A stretch of DNA of 64,000 nucleotides from Chamaelirium japonicum (Eukaryota > Streptophyta > Magnoliopsida > Liliales > Melanthiaceae): positions 18,053,851 to 18,117,850 of the forward strand of contig OX393552.1 of NCBI GenBank assembly GCA_947650365.1, in the 5' to 3' direction. Made by a program: the position numbers and the translations under genes. Of this stretch, positions 46,163-57,659 are shown piece after piece; positions within the stretch are counted from its first letter, which is position 1, and each line of letters opens with the position of its first letter. The notes under the pieces were generated by a model. That model did no database searches, was not told the DNA's origin, and saw nothing but the letters and a program-made list of their open reading frames with translations.

Positions 46163-49100
46163 TCAATTTGTTTGGTGATTGAGCCGTCGCAGTCCGATGC
46201 CGTACACCATCTTTTGGAAAGTAGACTTGGGCAAAGTTTTGGTGAAGAGATCCGCAAGATTGTCGCTTGACCGTACTTGCTTAACTTTAATCTCCTTTTT
46301 CTTCTGAAGCTCGTGGGTGTAGAAAAACTTTGGTGAGATGTGCTTTGTTCGATCTTCCTTGATGAAGCTAGCTTGAATTTGAGCGATACATGCGGCATTA
46401 TCTTCATGAATAACTGTCGGCTCTTTGGTAACTGATGCCAACTGGCAACTGCTTCTGATGTGCTGCACAAGTGACCTCAATCATACGCATTCTCTACTTG
46501 CTTCATGCAGGGCTAAGATTTCAGCATGATTTGATGATGTGGCCACAAGCGTTTGTTTGGTCGATCTCCAAGAAATAGCTGCATTGTTATTTAAGAATAC
46601 GTACCCTGTTTGGGATCGACCCTTATGGGGGTCAGAGAGAAAACCTGAATCTACATAACCAATCAAGTGAGGAGTACCACAAGAATAAAACAAGCCCATA
46701 TCAGTGGTTCCTCGCAAATATCTAAATATTTGTTTTATACCATTCCAATGCCTAAGAGTTGGTTCTGAACTGTATCTAGCCAATAGATTAACAAAAAAGC
46801 ATATATCTGGCCTAGTACATTGAGCTAAATACAATAAAGCACCAATAGCACTTAAATATGGTTTTTCAGAACCAAGAACAGCTTCATGTTTCTCTTTAGG
46901 TCTAAATGGATCTTTATGAATGTCAAGAGCTCTAACCATCATGGGAGTACTTAGTGGGTGACATTTATCCATATTAAATTTCTTTAACAAATTTTCAGTA
47001 TATAAAGATTGGTGTACTAAAATCCCACTAGAGTTGCACTCGATCTGCAGGCCGAGACAAAACTTAGTATCACCAAGTTCTTTCATTTCAAACTCCCTTT
47101 TTAGATAATCAGAAGTTTTATTGAGCTCTTCAGGAGTCCCAATCAAGTTTATGTCATCCACATAAACTGTAATTATTGTAAAACTATTTTCTGATTTCTT
47201 TATGAAAATGCATGGGCATATGGGATCATTCTTATAACCTTTTCTAGACAAATATTCACTAAAGCGATTGTACCACATCCTTCCGGATTGCTTCAGGCCG
47301 TACAATGCTCGTCTTAGTTTTATCGAGTGCGCACTCTTTGATATTGCTTCAGGCAACTTGAATCATTCTGGGACTTTTGATGTTGCTTTAGGCAACTTGA
47401 ATCCTTCGGGGATTTTCATATAAATATCTGTGTCTAGGTTCCCGTATAAGTATGCCGTTACGACATCCATTAGTCTCATCTCTAGTTTTTTAGAAACTGT
47501 GAGACTAATGAGATATCTAAACGTAACTATATCCATAACAGGGGAATAGGTTTCTTCATAATCGATCCCGGGTTTCTGCAGGAATCCCTGGGCTACAAGC
47601 CTTGCCTTATATCTAGCGATTTTATTATTTTCATTTCTTTTCCTTACGAATACCCATTTGAAACCTACAGGGTTTACGTTATTTGGTGTTTGTACTATAG
47701 GTCCAAATACTCCACGTTTCGATTCAAGTTCAGCTTGAATAGCTTCTCTCCATTTTGGCCAATCAGTTATATGTCGACATTCATTTATATTACGTGGTTC
47801 ATTGTTTTCATCATCGCCCTTTATTATTTCAGTAGCTACTTTGTATGCAAATATGTCATCGATGACTATTTCCTTTCGGTCCCAAATTTCACCCCTCATA
47901 TGGAATATTGAGCTCTCATTATTTGGTACCGGTACCTTTTCCATAATCTCTGCAGGGACCTCTTCAGGAGTTTGAGGGAAATTTAACCGTTTGGAAATAT
48001 TTTCTTCTGGAAAAATATGGTCCATAATCTCTTCTGGAGCATTATGACCAGGTTCTTCTGGAACCTTAACTTCTTCTGGAGTTTTAGGGCATGATTTCTC
48101 ATTCAACTTCCTCTTCCAGGGAACTGAATCTTTGGAGCCTATAGGTCTGCCACGTTTCTGACGTACATCATTTTCATTATTGGGAGTTGAAATATTAATT
48201 CTTGCAGGTACATTCTTGGCTGGAACAAACGACTTAGTTATATTAGTTGCATCATTGAAGACATCAGGTAATTGATTTGCAATATCTTGTAAATGCAAAA
48301 TCCTTTTTACTTCTACCTCGCATTGGGGGGATCTAGGATCTAGATGAGACATAGTGGAAGTATTCCACGATAATTCACGTCGTTCTTCGGGAACAGGACG
48401 TTGCCTAGAAACTTCTTTATCTTCCCCTAACGGCGGGAAGACTGTCTCATCGAAATGACAAACTGCAAATCTAGCAGTGAATAGATCACCGGTTAAGGGT
48501 TCTAAGAATTTTATGATTGAAGGTGAATCAAAACCTATATAAATCCACAATCTACATTGGGGACTCATCTTAGTTCTATTTGGAGGGGGAATAGGGACCT
48601 GCACATCACATCCAAACTTTCTAAGATGAGATATATTCGGCTGAATACCTGACACAAGTTGTGCAGGAGAAAAATTGTGGTATGAAGTAGGTCTAAGTCT
48701 AACAAGATTAACAGCATGCAATATAGTATGCCCCCATGCAGAAATTGGAAGTCTAGATTGTAAGAGTAATGGTCTAGCTATAAATTGTAAGCGTTTGATA
48801 AAGGCTTCAGCAAGACCATTCTGGGTATAAACATGGGGGACAGAATGTTCAACTTCTATGCCTATGGATGTGCAGAAATCATTGAAGATTTTAGAAGAGA
48901 ATTCAGCTGCATTATCCAATCGGATAGATTTGATTGTGTTATCAGGGAAACTAGCTCTGAGTTTGATTATCTGGGATAATAATCTAGCAAATGCTAAATT
49001 TCTAGTGGAGAGGAGACTAACATATGACCATCTAGTGGATGCATTTATTAAGACCATAAAATATCTAAATGGACCACTAGGAGGGTGTATAGGACCACAG

Positions 49101-49789
49101 ATATCACCTTGAACCCTCTGAAGGAAGGTAGGTGATTCTGTCTCTATTTTATGGAAAGAAGGTCTAGTGATTAACTTCCCTTGGGAACAAGGGTCACAAA
49201 AATGATCATTTGGAAAAATCAACTTCCGATTGTTAAGAGGATGACCATAGGAATTATAAATGATCTTTCTAAGCATTCCTGACCCTGGGTGACCTAATCT
49301 ATCATGCCAAAGCACCAAATCTACAGGATTTGTGAACTTCTGGTTCAAGTGAGTGGCATAGGACTCCATAACCCCAATGTGGGTAAAGTATAACCCTAAA
49401 GATAGGGTTGAGCATTTTTCTAGTATGGAAATTTGCTTTCCGTTCTTAGATGTGATGGAGAGGTATTCTAGATTGCCTTCATTTGTAGTTTCCAAATGAT
49501 ATCCATTTGCTCGGATGTCTTTGAAACTCAGTAAATTTCTTCTGGAATTTTCTGAGTATAGAGCATCCTTAATTAGCAAGTGAGTACCATTAGGTAAAAT
49601 TATATGGGCTCTTCCGGACCCTGTAACTATGTCAGTAGGGCCAGCCACTGTAGTAGCCATACGTGAATTATTTTCAATGTTTGTAAAGTATTTTCTGTGT
49701 TTCAGTATAGTATGCGTTGTTGCACTATCTATAAGGCAAATCTCTTTGCAGTTGGTCATCGTTCCTAAATGATAATTTATATGAGTCAA
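46163..49789 (-). pseudogene. Copia pol polyprotein with two in-frame TGA codons
   Basis: One frame of 1209 codons, likely starting at the ATG at 49759. It contains protease CLIDSATTHTI near residue 20; the pre-integrase LWHDRLGHPG near 160; integrase with the D-D-E residues in GDICGPI, IRLDNAAEF and GLAEAF; reverse transcriptase from PKWREAIQAEL through KARLVAQGF to VYVDDINLIG, with the YVDD active site intact; and RNase H ending at ADLFTKTLPKS. The breaks are TGA at 47363-47365, where PEGFKLP would need GGA, and TGA at 46481-46483, where RECVWLR would need TGG. A 39-base duplication around the first stop repeats the PEGFKLP.A.SK segment. No frameshift was seen in 3.6 kb. As it stands it yields protease and integrase but a cut reverse transcriptase. 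Confidence 0.92.
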
Positions 49790-49895
49790 TTGCTATCAAA
49801 AGTGAATAACCAATGATAAAACTTACTAACACAATTTCTAACTATATTCACCAGAATAATAATAGAAATTGATAATATCCAACTGAAGATAAAGG

Positions 49896-50019
49896 CTATT
49901 AAGCAATGTCTGACATAATATAAAAACTACTGAGCAATGTCTGGTAGAAAATAAAAACTACTAAATAATGTCTTACATGAAATAAAAACTACTGAGCAAT
50001 GTTTGACAGGAAATAAAAC
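49896..50019. repeat. 31-bp tandem repeat, four copies, between gag and pol
   Basis: Units begin at 49896, 49927, 49958 and 49989 with CTA(C/T)T and contain GCAATGTCTGACA-like sequence ending ATAAAAA. It lies between the gag stop (50054) and the pol start, where a stable spacer is not usual. Confidence 0.95.
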
Positions 50020-50053
50020 TAAAATCTTCAGAGATCCCAAAGTTCAGGGATCT

Positions 50054-50590
50054 AAGGTGCCATCATCTAACTCATCGAAGTAATCTGAACTTTTCAGGTA
50101 CGATGTCTTCAGGACATCAGTCTGCTTCTGGTAATCTTCAGGCCACTCATTGTTATCTTCATTCATATTTGTCTCTGCAGGCACCCCTGTACTTTTGTAC
50201 TTGTTCTTCTAATGTTTACTAGCACGGCAGTTTCTGGACCAGTGTCCTTCCTTTCCACATTCAAAACATGTATCCCTCTTATCTTCAGGTATAGAGGGAT
50301 ATTTCTTTTCTGGATTCGGAGGAGCAATCCACTTATTTTTGAAGTGAGTGTCCTTTCTAGGACCATAATAATCATCTCTTCCAAGATGATTTTGGCGTCC
50401 ACCTCTTCCAGGGTGATTTCTACCTCTTCCAGGGTAGTTATTGCGCCCTCCTCTACCGTGTCTTCCACCTCTCTTTCCTCTTCCTCTACCTTTACCTCTA
50501 CCTCTTCCTGGGTAGTAATCATTGGCTTTTGCTTCTGGCAATGCCAATGATCCAGTGGGTCTAGAATTATGATCAAGCGATGGATTGTTC
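50054..50590 (-). pseudogene. C-terminal gag fragment with zinc knuckle
   Basis: From NNPSLDHNSRPTGSLALPEA the frame runs through a Gly-Arg-rich part (RGRGKGRGRGKRGGRHGRGG) to the CCHC knuckle CFECGKEGHWSRNC. The spacing C-x2-C-x4-H-x4-C is intact. It ends RASKH with a TAG at 50209-50211; beyond it the frame continues to a TGA near 50054 (ending DDGTLDP), which is probably the original end. Upstream the frame closes at a TGA within the adjoining repeat, so the gag N-terminal domain is missing. Confidence 0.82.
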
Positions 50591-51620
50591 GTTGCGTCGG
50601 CTGGTCACAATTGAGGTGATCAAGCGAAATCCTAGAATTCCTGCAAATTCGTTAAGGTTTTTCGCCGATCGACTTAGTTGATCGGATATTCGCCAGCCGG
50701 TTACGGTCTAGGGGATCGTCTGTTTCTGTTGAAGTTTGTCGACATTGTATATAAGTTTGGCTGATCGGTCACTCGCCAACTAGTCACGATTCAAGGGATC
50801 AGACGAAATCTCCCCTTTCGACGGTTTTGCATAGGATTTCGGAATATCGTCTCGGAAGACCGTTCGCTGCGGCAACCGATCGTACTTAGAAGGATCGGCC
50901 GAAATTGATGATCATGAACTTCTGCAAATTCGTATAGTTCTTCGGTTGATCGGTTTTGTGACAATCCACCGATCGGCGTACGACGATTGGCCATAATTTG
51001 ATGCGATATCCGAAAACCCTGCTCATTGGTTTCTTGTCACTTGAAGATGCATCGTGATGTCTGAAAACCCTGCTGATTGGTTTTCGGTTGCTCGAAGATG
51101 TGACATGACACCTGGAAACCCTATTGATTGGTTTCTGGTTGCTCGAAGAAGAGACATGTCGTCCGGAAACCCTACTGAACAGTTTTTGGTTGCTCGAAGT
51201 GTCTGATTGATCTCAAGGTCGATTGTTTTTGGGGATCTATCGCACTGGCCGACATGTTCAATTGGAAGTAGTTGTTTTTTGGTTGATCAGATTTGTGATC
51301 AGTTCTGTGATGATCACGAACTGTTCTGCAATGATCATCCAGGAACGGATCATTTGGTTTGATTTTGGGCCGATTAGTTGTTCGCACTTGGTTTCTGCAC
51401 TAGAGCACTGGAATGGTACGAGAAATAGTACCACCTAGTTGTACGTGGCTCGGTACTGGCCGACTAGAATTTTGCACTCAGGTTTCTACACCTGTTGTGT
51501 TGATTGATACGTGGTACTATATGACATGGCAAGGCACTGACTGGTCAGATTTTGCATTTGGTTTTGCACCATAGTTCTGGAATGGTACGTGGAATAGTAC
51601 CATCTGGTTGTGGCAAGTGA
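50579..51620. repeat. Repeat block A, first copy (about 1.04 kb)
   Basis: Matches 52379-53420 nearly along its whole length at an offset near 1800 bases. By eye roughly 85-90% of bases agree. It includes an internal set of GGAAACCCT(A/T)(C/T)TGA...GGTTT(C/T)...TTGCTCGAAGA units (about 51010-51200) repeated four times and the start of the GGTACGTGG half-units. Confidence 0.85.
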
Positions 51621-52378
51621 AATTCTATGATTAGAAAGTTCTATTAACCATACTGAAATAAATCCACTAGACGAAGCTAGTGGGGCGCCCAACAACAGGC
51701 AGATGCAAGCACTTGTTAGATCACTCTATTTATTAATAGCGGAAGTTAAAATTAGTGATCAACAAAAATAACTCCAAAGAGCACACTCAAGCAATTAAAA
51801 TGTGGAAACCCTTAACATGGATGAAAACCACCATTCGGTCGAAACCGGGCCTAGACCCTTCACACAGAGGGGTCTAGCTTCCTTTAGAAAATCCAGACGA
51901 CGTTACAAGCAAACTAGACGTGACTACACGGAGATTACCCCTTAGCCCCATAGGTTTGTGACCCGCGCATTCGGTGAAGTGGAGGCGGTGCTCTTACTTC
52001 ATAGGTGCTGAACTGAGCTGACTCTTGCACCTCCGCCGCCGTTCCTTTTCTCCGCTTATCATTCTCTTACAAGAGGCCTCCCAAAGCGAGCGACGTGCTA
52101 AGGGTGCTCGACGTGAGCGGCGTCACGGAGCGCCTCGCAAGAGCTTTCCATACGGCGGTTGGAGCACATAGTGTTCAAGTGAAATGGGGAGAAACAATCA
52201 CTTCTATGATGATTAGACTTGTGACGATCGGTCAAGGATCAGTTGTGTCGATCGGTCGATCGAATTTGCGACGACCGATCGGAATGCGTCGACCGATAAA
52301 TTTTGCGATGGTCAGAAAGTTGGGATGATCGATCAGGGGCCGATTCTGCGATGGTCGTCCCAGAGGATCGTTCCAATG
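51621..52378. other. Spacer between the two blocks
   Basis: It has no counterpart next to the second block. GTGGAAACCCTTAACATGG near 51800 resembles copia LTR sequence (compare GTGGAAACCCCTGCAGG at 35428), so an LTR fragment on the minus strand is possible. CGATCGGTCGATCG-type motifs recur near 52220-52350. Confidence 0.4.
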
Positions 52379-53420
52379 GATTGTTTGTTGCTCCAGCCAG
52401 TAACAGTTCAAGGTATCGGGTGAAGTCCTAGAAATCCTGCAAACTTGTTATGGGTTTTTGTCGATCGACTTAGTTGATTGGATATTTACCAACCAGTTAA
52501 GGTCTAGTGAATCGTCTATTTCTGCTGAAGTTTATCGACATTGTATATAAGTTTGGATGATCGAGCACCCGCCAGCTAGTTACGGTTCAAGGGATCAGCT
52601 GAAATCTCCCCTTTCTGCGATTTTGCATAGTATTTTGGAATATCGTTTTGGAAGACAGTCTATTGCGGCAGCCGGTCGTACTTAGAAGGATTGGCCGAAA
52701 TTGATAAATTTTTCCAAATTTGTGTAGTTCTTCGGTTGATAGGTTTTGTGATGATCCGCCGATCGGTGTACGACGATTGGCCATAATAAGATGCGATATT
52801 CGAAAACCCTACTCATTGGTTTCATATTGCTCGAAGATGCATCGTGGTGTCCGAAAACCCTGCTGATCGGTTTTCGGTCGCTCGAAGATGCGATGTGATG
52901 CCTGGAAACCCTACTGATCAGTTTCCGATTGCTCGAAGAAGAGATGCGCTGTTTGGAAACCTTACTGAATGGTTTTCGGTCTCTTGAAGTGTCCGGCTGA
53001 TCTCAAGGTCGATCATTTTTTGGGATCTGCAGAAATGGCCGACATGTTTAGTTGGAAGTAGTTTTTTTTTTCTGGTCAATCAGATTTGTGATCAGTTCTG
53101 TGATGATCACAAACTGTTCTGCAATGATCAGCCAGGAAGGGACCTTTTGCTTGATTTTGGGTCGATCAACTTTTCGCACTTGGTTTCTACACCAGAGCAC
53201 TAGAATGGTATGTGAAATAGTACCACCTGATTGTGGCTAGGTACTGACCGACCATGATTTTTACACTCGGATTTCTGCACCTGTTTCGTTGATTAGTATG
53301 TGGTACTATATGGCCGTGGCAAGACACTGACTGATCAGATTTTGCATTTGGTTTTTGCACCAGAGTGCTGAAATGGTATGTGTAATAGTACCATCTGGTC
53401 GTGGCAAGACACTGACCGAC
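52379..53420. repeat. Repeat block A, second copy
   Basis: Same order of segments as 50579-51620, for example TTTTGTCGATCGACTTAGTT against TTTTCGCCGATCGACTTAGT, and GTGATCAGTTCTGTGATGAT in both. It passes into the tandem array at about 53170. Confidence 0.85.
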
Positions 53421-53990
53421 CATAATTTTTTTGATGGTTTCTGCACCTGTCGTATTGAGTGGTATGGGGTAACATCTGATCGTGGCAAATGCACTGACCG
53501 TTCAGGTTTTCGCACTTGGTTTCTGCACCAGAGCGCTAGAATGGTATGTAGAATAGTATCACATGACTATGGGAAGGTACTGACCGACAAGGATTTTTAC
53601 ATTTAGGTTTCTGCACCTGATGCATTTAGTGGTACGTGGTACCATCTGACGGTGGCAAAGAACTATCCGAACATATTTTCATACTTAGTTCTCCACCAGA
53701 GCGCTAGAGTGGTACGTGGAATAGTACCACCTGGCCGTGGCAAGGCATTGACCAACCAAGATTTTTGTATTCAGGTTTCTGCACCTGATGCATTTAGTGG
53801 TACGTGGTACCATCTAACCATGGAAATGCACTAACCAGACATATTTTCATACTTGGTTCCTCCACCAGAGTGCTAGAGTGGCACGTGGAATAGCACCATC
53901 TGTTTGTGGCATGGCAATGATCAGTCAAATTTTCGCACATGGTTTCTGCACCAGAGTGCTATGATAATACATGGAATAGTACCCAATTAA
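53170..53990. repeat. Dimeric tandem repeat, period about 168 bp
   Basis: GGTTTCTGCACC or a close variant recurs near 53179, 53269, 53349, 53438, 53516, 53606, 53682, 53773, 53850 and 53938, giving alternating steps of about 89 and 78 bases. Odd half-units continue AGAGCGCTAGAATGGTACGT and GGAATAGTACCA; even ones continue TGATGCATTTAGTGGTACGT and GGTACCATCTGA. Each half-unit carries a palindromic GGTAC..GTACC core. Half-units of both types also occur at 51388-51620. Confidence 0.85.
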
Positions 53991-54279
53991 ATGGAATTTG
54001 TCTTAAAATAAAAGTCTCGACCACACATTTTTTATTGATAACTCGAAATGAATTACATTATCGAAACGAGAAAATTTCAAGTATTTGACAATTTGCAGCC
54101 TTCTGGGATGATCAATTGATTAGATGCCTTTCTTCTAGTCGATTATGCCAGCTAATGGAACTATGGATTCCATATACCTCTCTTTCCTTGGGAGCAGAGG
54201 AAGTTTCCCTGCTGGATCCTTCCTTTCCTCGAGTTGACGCATGGCACAAGTGGATCGAGGGATATAGAATTACTAATAC

Positions 54280-55915
54280 TAAGCGAAGAGCAGAGTTATG
54301 CGAAGGAGTGTAATAATTCTGGGAGAATTAGATAACAGCCTGCGTCGCACTCTAAGTGGCCATGCAGGTTAACTGGGACTCAGAGGATTAACGAAGACAC
54401 TTGGGTAGTGTGTCGATCAAGTCTGGTTGGAAGCCATGAACCCTAGTTCTTGACAGTTCCACCTTATCCACATTCAATTTGAACTTTTAAGTTCCTCTTT
54501 GTCTCACAACATAATTGATAGGAAAACTGATGCCCTAATTGCCCTGCGCTACATGAGTGCAACACACTAGAGCATGATAGGTGCGTTGGGCGAAATATGT
54601 TCACTAGGGGGCAACCCTAGAGTAATGTGGAGACATACAACGTTGTCTTCACCCCTTGTGGGCTCCATTCTGTATGTGTGCATCGCACTAGAATACAGTA
54701 GGAGATGTCAGGTGAGTTTTACTAGGGGCACCCCATGTTTTACAGAGGCACCCTAGTGAATAGTAAAATCACTAGTTATCACCCCACAATGTGTAGACTA
54801 GGAGCAAACAAGGGACAATAGATGCTAGGGTTCCCTCGCACGCACAGAGGTTGGCTATGTGTGCCGCCCCCTACATGAGGTGGACGACCACTAGGTGCAT
54901 GAGGGCATTTTGGTCCAGCCAAAGTTCCTCACATGCTCTAGGTTGGGCACCCCCCTCATTAGGGTTAGAACATGTAGCCACAACCCCTATCTTCAAGGGG
55001 AGGGGGGGGGGGGGGGGGGGGGGGGGGGTGGGGGGGCGATTTGATGAATCAAATCTCCCCCCATTATAAGATCAGATATGGCAGGGGGGTGGTTCTGCGA
55101 AAGGGAGAACCAAGGGCCGGGGTGACGTGGCACGGTGTGAAGTGGAAGGAAAGTACGTAAAGTTCTTAGATTTTTCTAAGATAGTGTGCACATTTTTTCG
55201 AGAGGAGATCAGACTCTCTTCTTCTCCTTGGAAAAACCGCAACACCTTGGACCCCCCCCCTGTCTCATCTCTTCTTCTTTTTGGGTCGTGGTGAGATTAA
55301 AGCACGAAGAAGGCTCGCACTCTGAGGCACTCAGGGATTGAGGTGTGAGAGTTTGGATCATCTGTGAGATCGCGTGAACATGAAGGAAGTTTTTTCGCAG
55401 CCCAGAACAAGATGCGGATTGAAGTCCTCTACGTGCTCCCAAAACTTCAGATCAATCCGTCAAGCGGATCTGGAGTTATGATCTTTGCACCAACTGCTGT
55501 TCATGTGACTCCGAGAGAACTCCGATTGACGTGATTCTAGATTCGAAAGATGCATTTCTAAGTCTTCTATGTGGTCCTAAAATTTCAAAATCAATCCGAC
55601 AAGCAGATATGAAGTTGTGGTTGTTACACCGACAGCTCTACGGGCTGATCCGATTCCGTCTCCACCGACTAAGAAAAAATTCTTTACGGTGAAAGAATCC
55701 GCACGGAGATATGATAAACCCTAACCCTATAGATCTAGAGATGTTATCGATCATGCATACATACTAGAGTGTTTGAATCGATAGATCGACTTTAGGGTGA
55801 TCATTAGCATTTGTTTTAGATCGTACGCGTACATGCATTAGGTTTTCGAATGAAAGTTTTGAAATGAATCACACTGCTACGATCCATGGGATCAGATTTT
55901 ATTTCCACTGCGCCT
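54280..55915 (+). repeat. Fourth copy of the 6.8-kb LTR family, 5'-truncated
   Basis: From TAAGCGAAGAGCAGAGTTATGC the sequence follows the LTR at 6782-9074: CAGCCTGCGTCGCACTCTAA, CTTGGGTAGTGTGTCGATCA, CTTCTCTTCTTTTTGGG region, GAGGCACTCAGGGATT, ATGAAGGAAG and the end GATTTTATTTCCAC. The first 750 bases of the LTR are absent. After the end, GCCTCTGATCATGG does not match a primer-binding site. Confidence 0.75.
55002..55036. repeat. G-rich run inside the LTR
   Basis: Twenty-seven G (55002-55028) then TGGGGGG. Length is likely unreliable. Confidence 0.95.
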
Positions 55916-55936
55916 CTGATCATGGATGAAAATCCA

Positions 55937-57417
55937 AAGGATCCAATCACAATGTCCCTAACCCTGTCAAATGCTATGATGAGTGGGTTCGTACACATTC
56001 ACTAGGAGTTGATTAGAGTGCTATTCAATCCACATTCCCTATTTTGCCTAAGTGGCAGCTAGCTAGGAGCTTCTAGAATAGGGAAGGTGTCTACGAGCCT
56101 ATTGGAAATGGTCTTAGCTCCCATGCACGTTCTCCCATTTAAGCAAGTGAAGCGTCATAAACGAAGTCCAATGGACACGCTTAGCCGTTTCCTCTACCCG
56201 GCAAACTGATTTTGGTTCTCTTAATAGAGCGAGATTTCATCGCTCGCTCGATTGGGTCCCACATGGTAACATCATCTATGTGACATTGCAGAAGCGACTA
56301 GAACCATTGATCAGAGGCAATTCCGACTCCCAATAAATATGAGAAATGCTTGCAATTTTCATATAGAGTGTGGGTAAAGAGGTCGTTGGAGTGGGAAAAA
56401 ATCCCACCCCCTTGTTTGGCTGATGTGACAAAAATGGCTACCTGAAGGGGGTGAATACTTAGGCACATGATCCTCTGAGGTTGTGGCCTCAGAGAAACTT
56501 TGAGATTAGAGCCAAAATTGAATTACAATAACCCGTTACACCAAGCCTTGACGCGCACTCAGCCTCGACCGACATGCAAAAGAACGTCTGCAATCCAATT
56601 TTGACTATAACCTCAGAGATCCTTTGAGTTCACAACCTCAGAGATTCCGCGCCCGAAGGGAGGCCCTTGGAGATGCTCTAACAAGTCAAAAGTGTTGTTG
56701 GACTGTTGATTATTCCATGAAGGGTCCAGATGTCTTACTTAACATCAGGAGCAAAAACTCTCGACAACAAAAAAAATTGGGGGACTTAGTGATAGGTTCC
56801 TGATAAAAGTATCAACTTGCAATAAGTCCCTCTACAAGTTTCGTTTTGCACAAGTTTCTGTGAAATTCTTCTGATCTAGAAAGAAAAAATGACAACAATG
56901 TCCAACCGAAGTTCATCAAATTTACATTTCCTGCCATCAAGTGAACCCGAACGCTTTATTGTACAAAAAATAATTAAAACCACTCTAGGCCATTGATTTA
57001 AAATCATAAAACAATATGAAATTTTTTTTTTCTGTATATTTTTGATAAAATAATATTATTCTGACAACCAAACAATTAGTTACTCTTTTTTTACTAAATT
57101 GTTCCATTTATGTGCGAGATAGAAATTGTTTGATTTCGCATAGTTAAATGCATTTTTTGCCACAAAAAATAAATCATATTGTCATCGGATGTGCTAAAAT
57201 CACTTTTTTTTCCTGAATTGTTACTCTTTTATTGCGAGATAGAATCGTCTTTGTTTGACACAATTAGATACATTTTTTTATCACAAAAAGTCCATATTGT
57301 TATAAGACATATATAATATTATTTATAATAAGCTATAATCAATCTATAATTAATGCTAGTTACAATATTAAATTGTTACTCTTACCGGGTTGTTGCCTTT
57401 TGCCAATTGTTACTTTT
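55937..57417. other. Intergenic with a diverged 121-bp duplication
   Basis: TGCGAGATAGAA occurs near 57113 and 57235, with matching flanks (GTTACTCTTTT before, CACAAAAA...CATATTGT after), an offset near 121 bases. GGGGACTTAGTGATAGGTTC near 56780 resembles 6437-6455. No gene was recognised. Confidence 0.4.
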
Positions 57418-57485
57418 TGCTACATATAATCAGATTGTTACACTTTATATTTGCTACATATAATCAGATTGTTACACTTTATATT
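57418..57485. repeat. 34-bp tandem duplication, exact
   Basis: TGCTACATATAATCAGATTG and the next 14 bases occur twice in direct succession without a mismatch, so the event is recent. Confidence 0.95.
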
Positions 57486-57659
57486 TACGGATACAATCGT
57501 CCTTTAAAAAATACTGCTATTACTTGTGTGTGGCAGAGGGATACTGTGTGTATCATATACCAACAAAGGGACTTAATGTTAACCCTAAGCTTTAGCTGTC
57601 CTTAATGTTAAGCGGAAAACTTTGTGAGGGTCTAACACCAATTTGCGGGGAATAAAAAA

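Larger units (their letters stand above)
45667..50590 (-). mobile_element. Ty1/copia element, nearly complete pol, 5' end missing
   Basis: It holds, in minus-strand order, a gag piece with zinc knuckle (50590-50054), a 31-bp repeat spacer, pol (49789-46163), a 3' non-coding region with two copies of a CAAAGGTTTTAA(C/T)GAGGCA motif (near 45969 and 45866), a polypurine tract and the 3' LTR. At about 50590 it joins the unrelated 1.8-kb-offset repeat block, so the gag N-terminus, primer-binding site and 5' LTR are absent. Confidence 0.88.

Noticed and set aside
50209-50576. 137-codon Glu/Val-rich frame and an antisense 112-codon frame
   Set aside because: They are other frames of the Gly-Arg-rich gag segment with the zinc knuckle.
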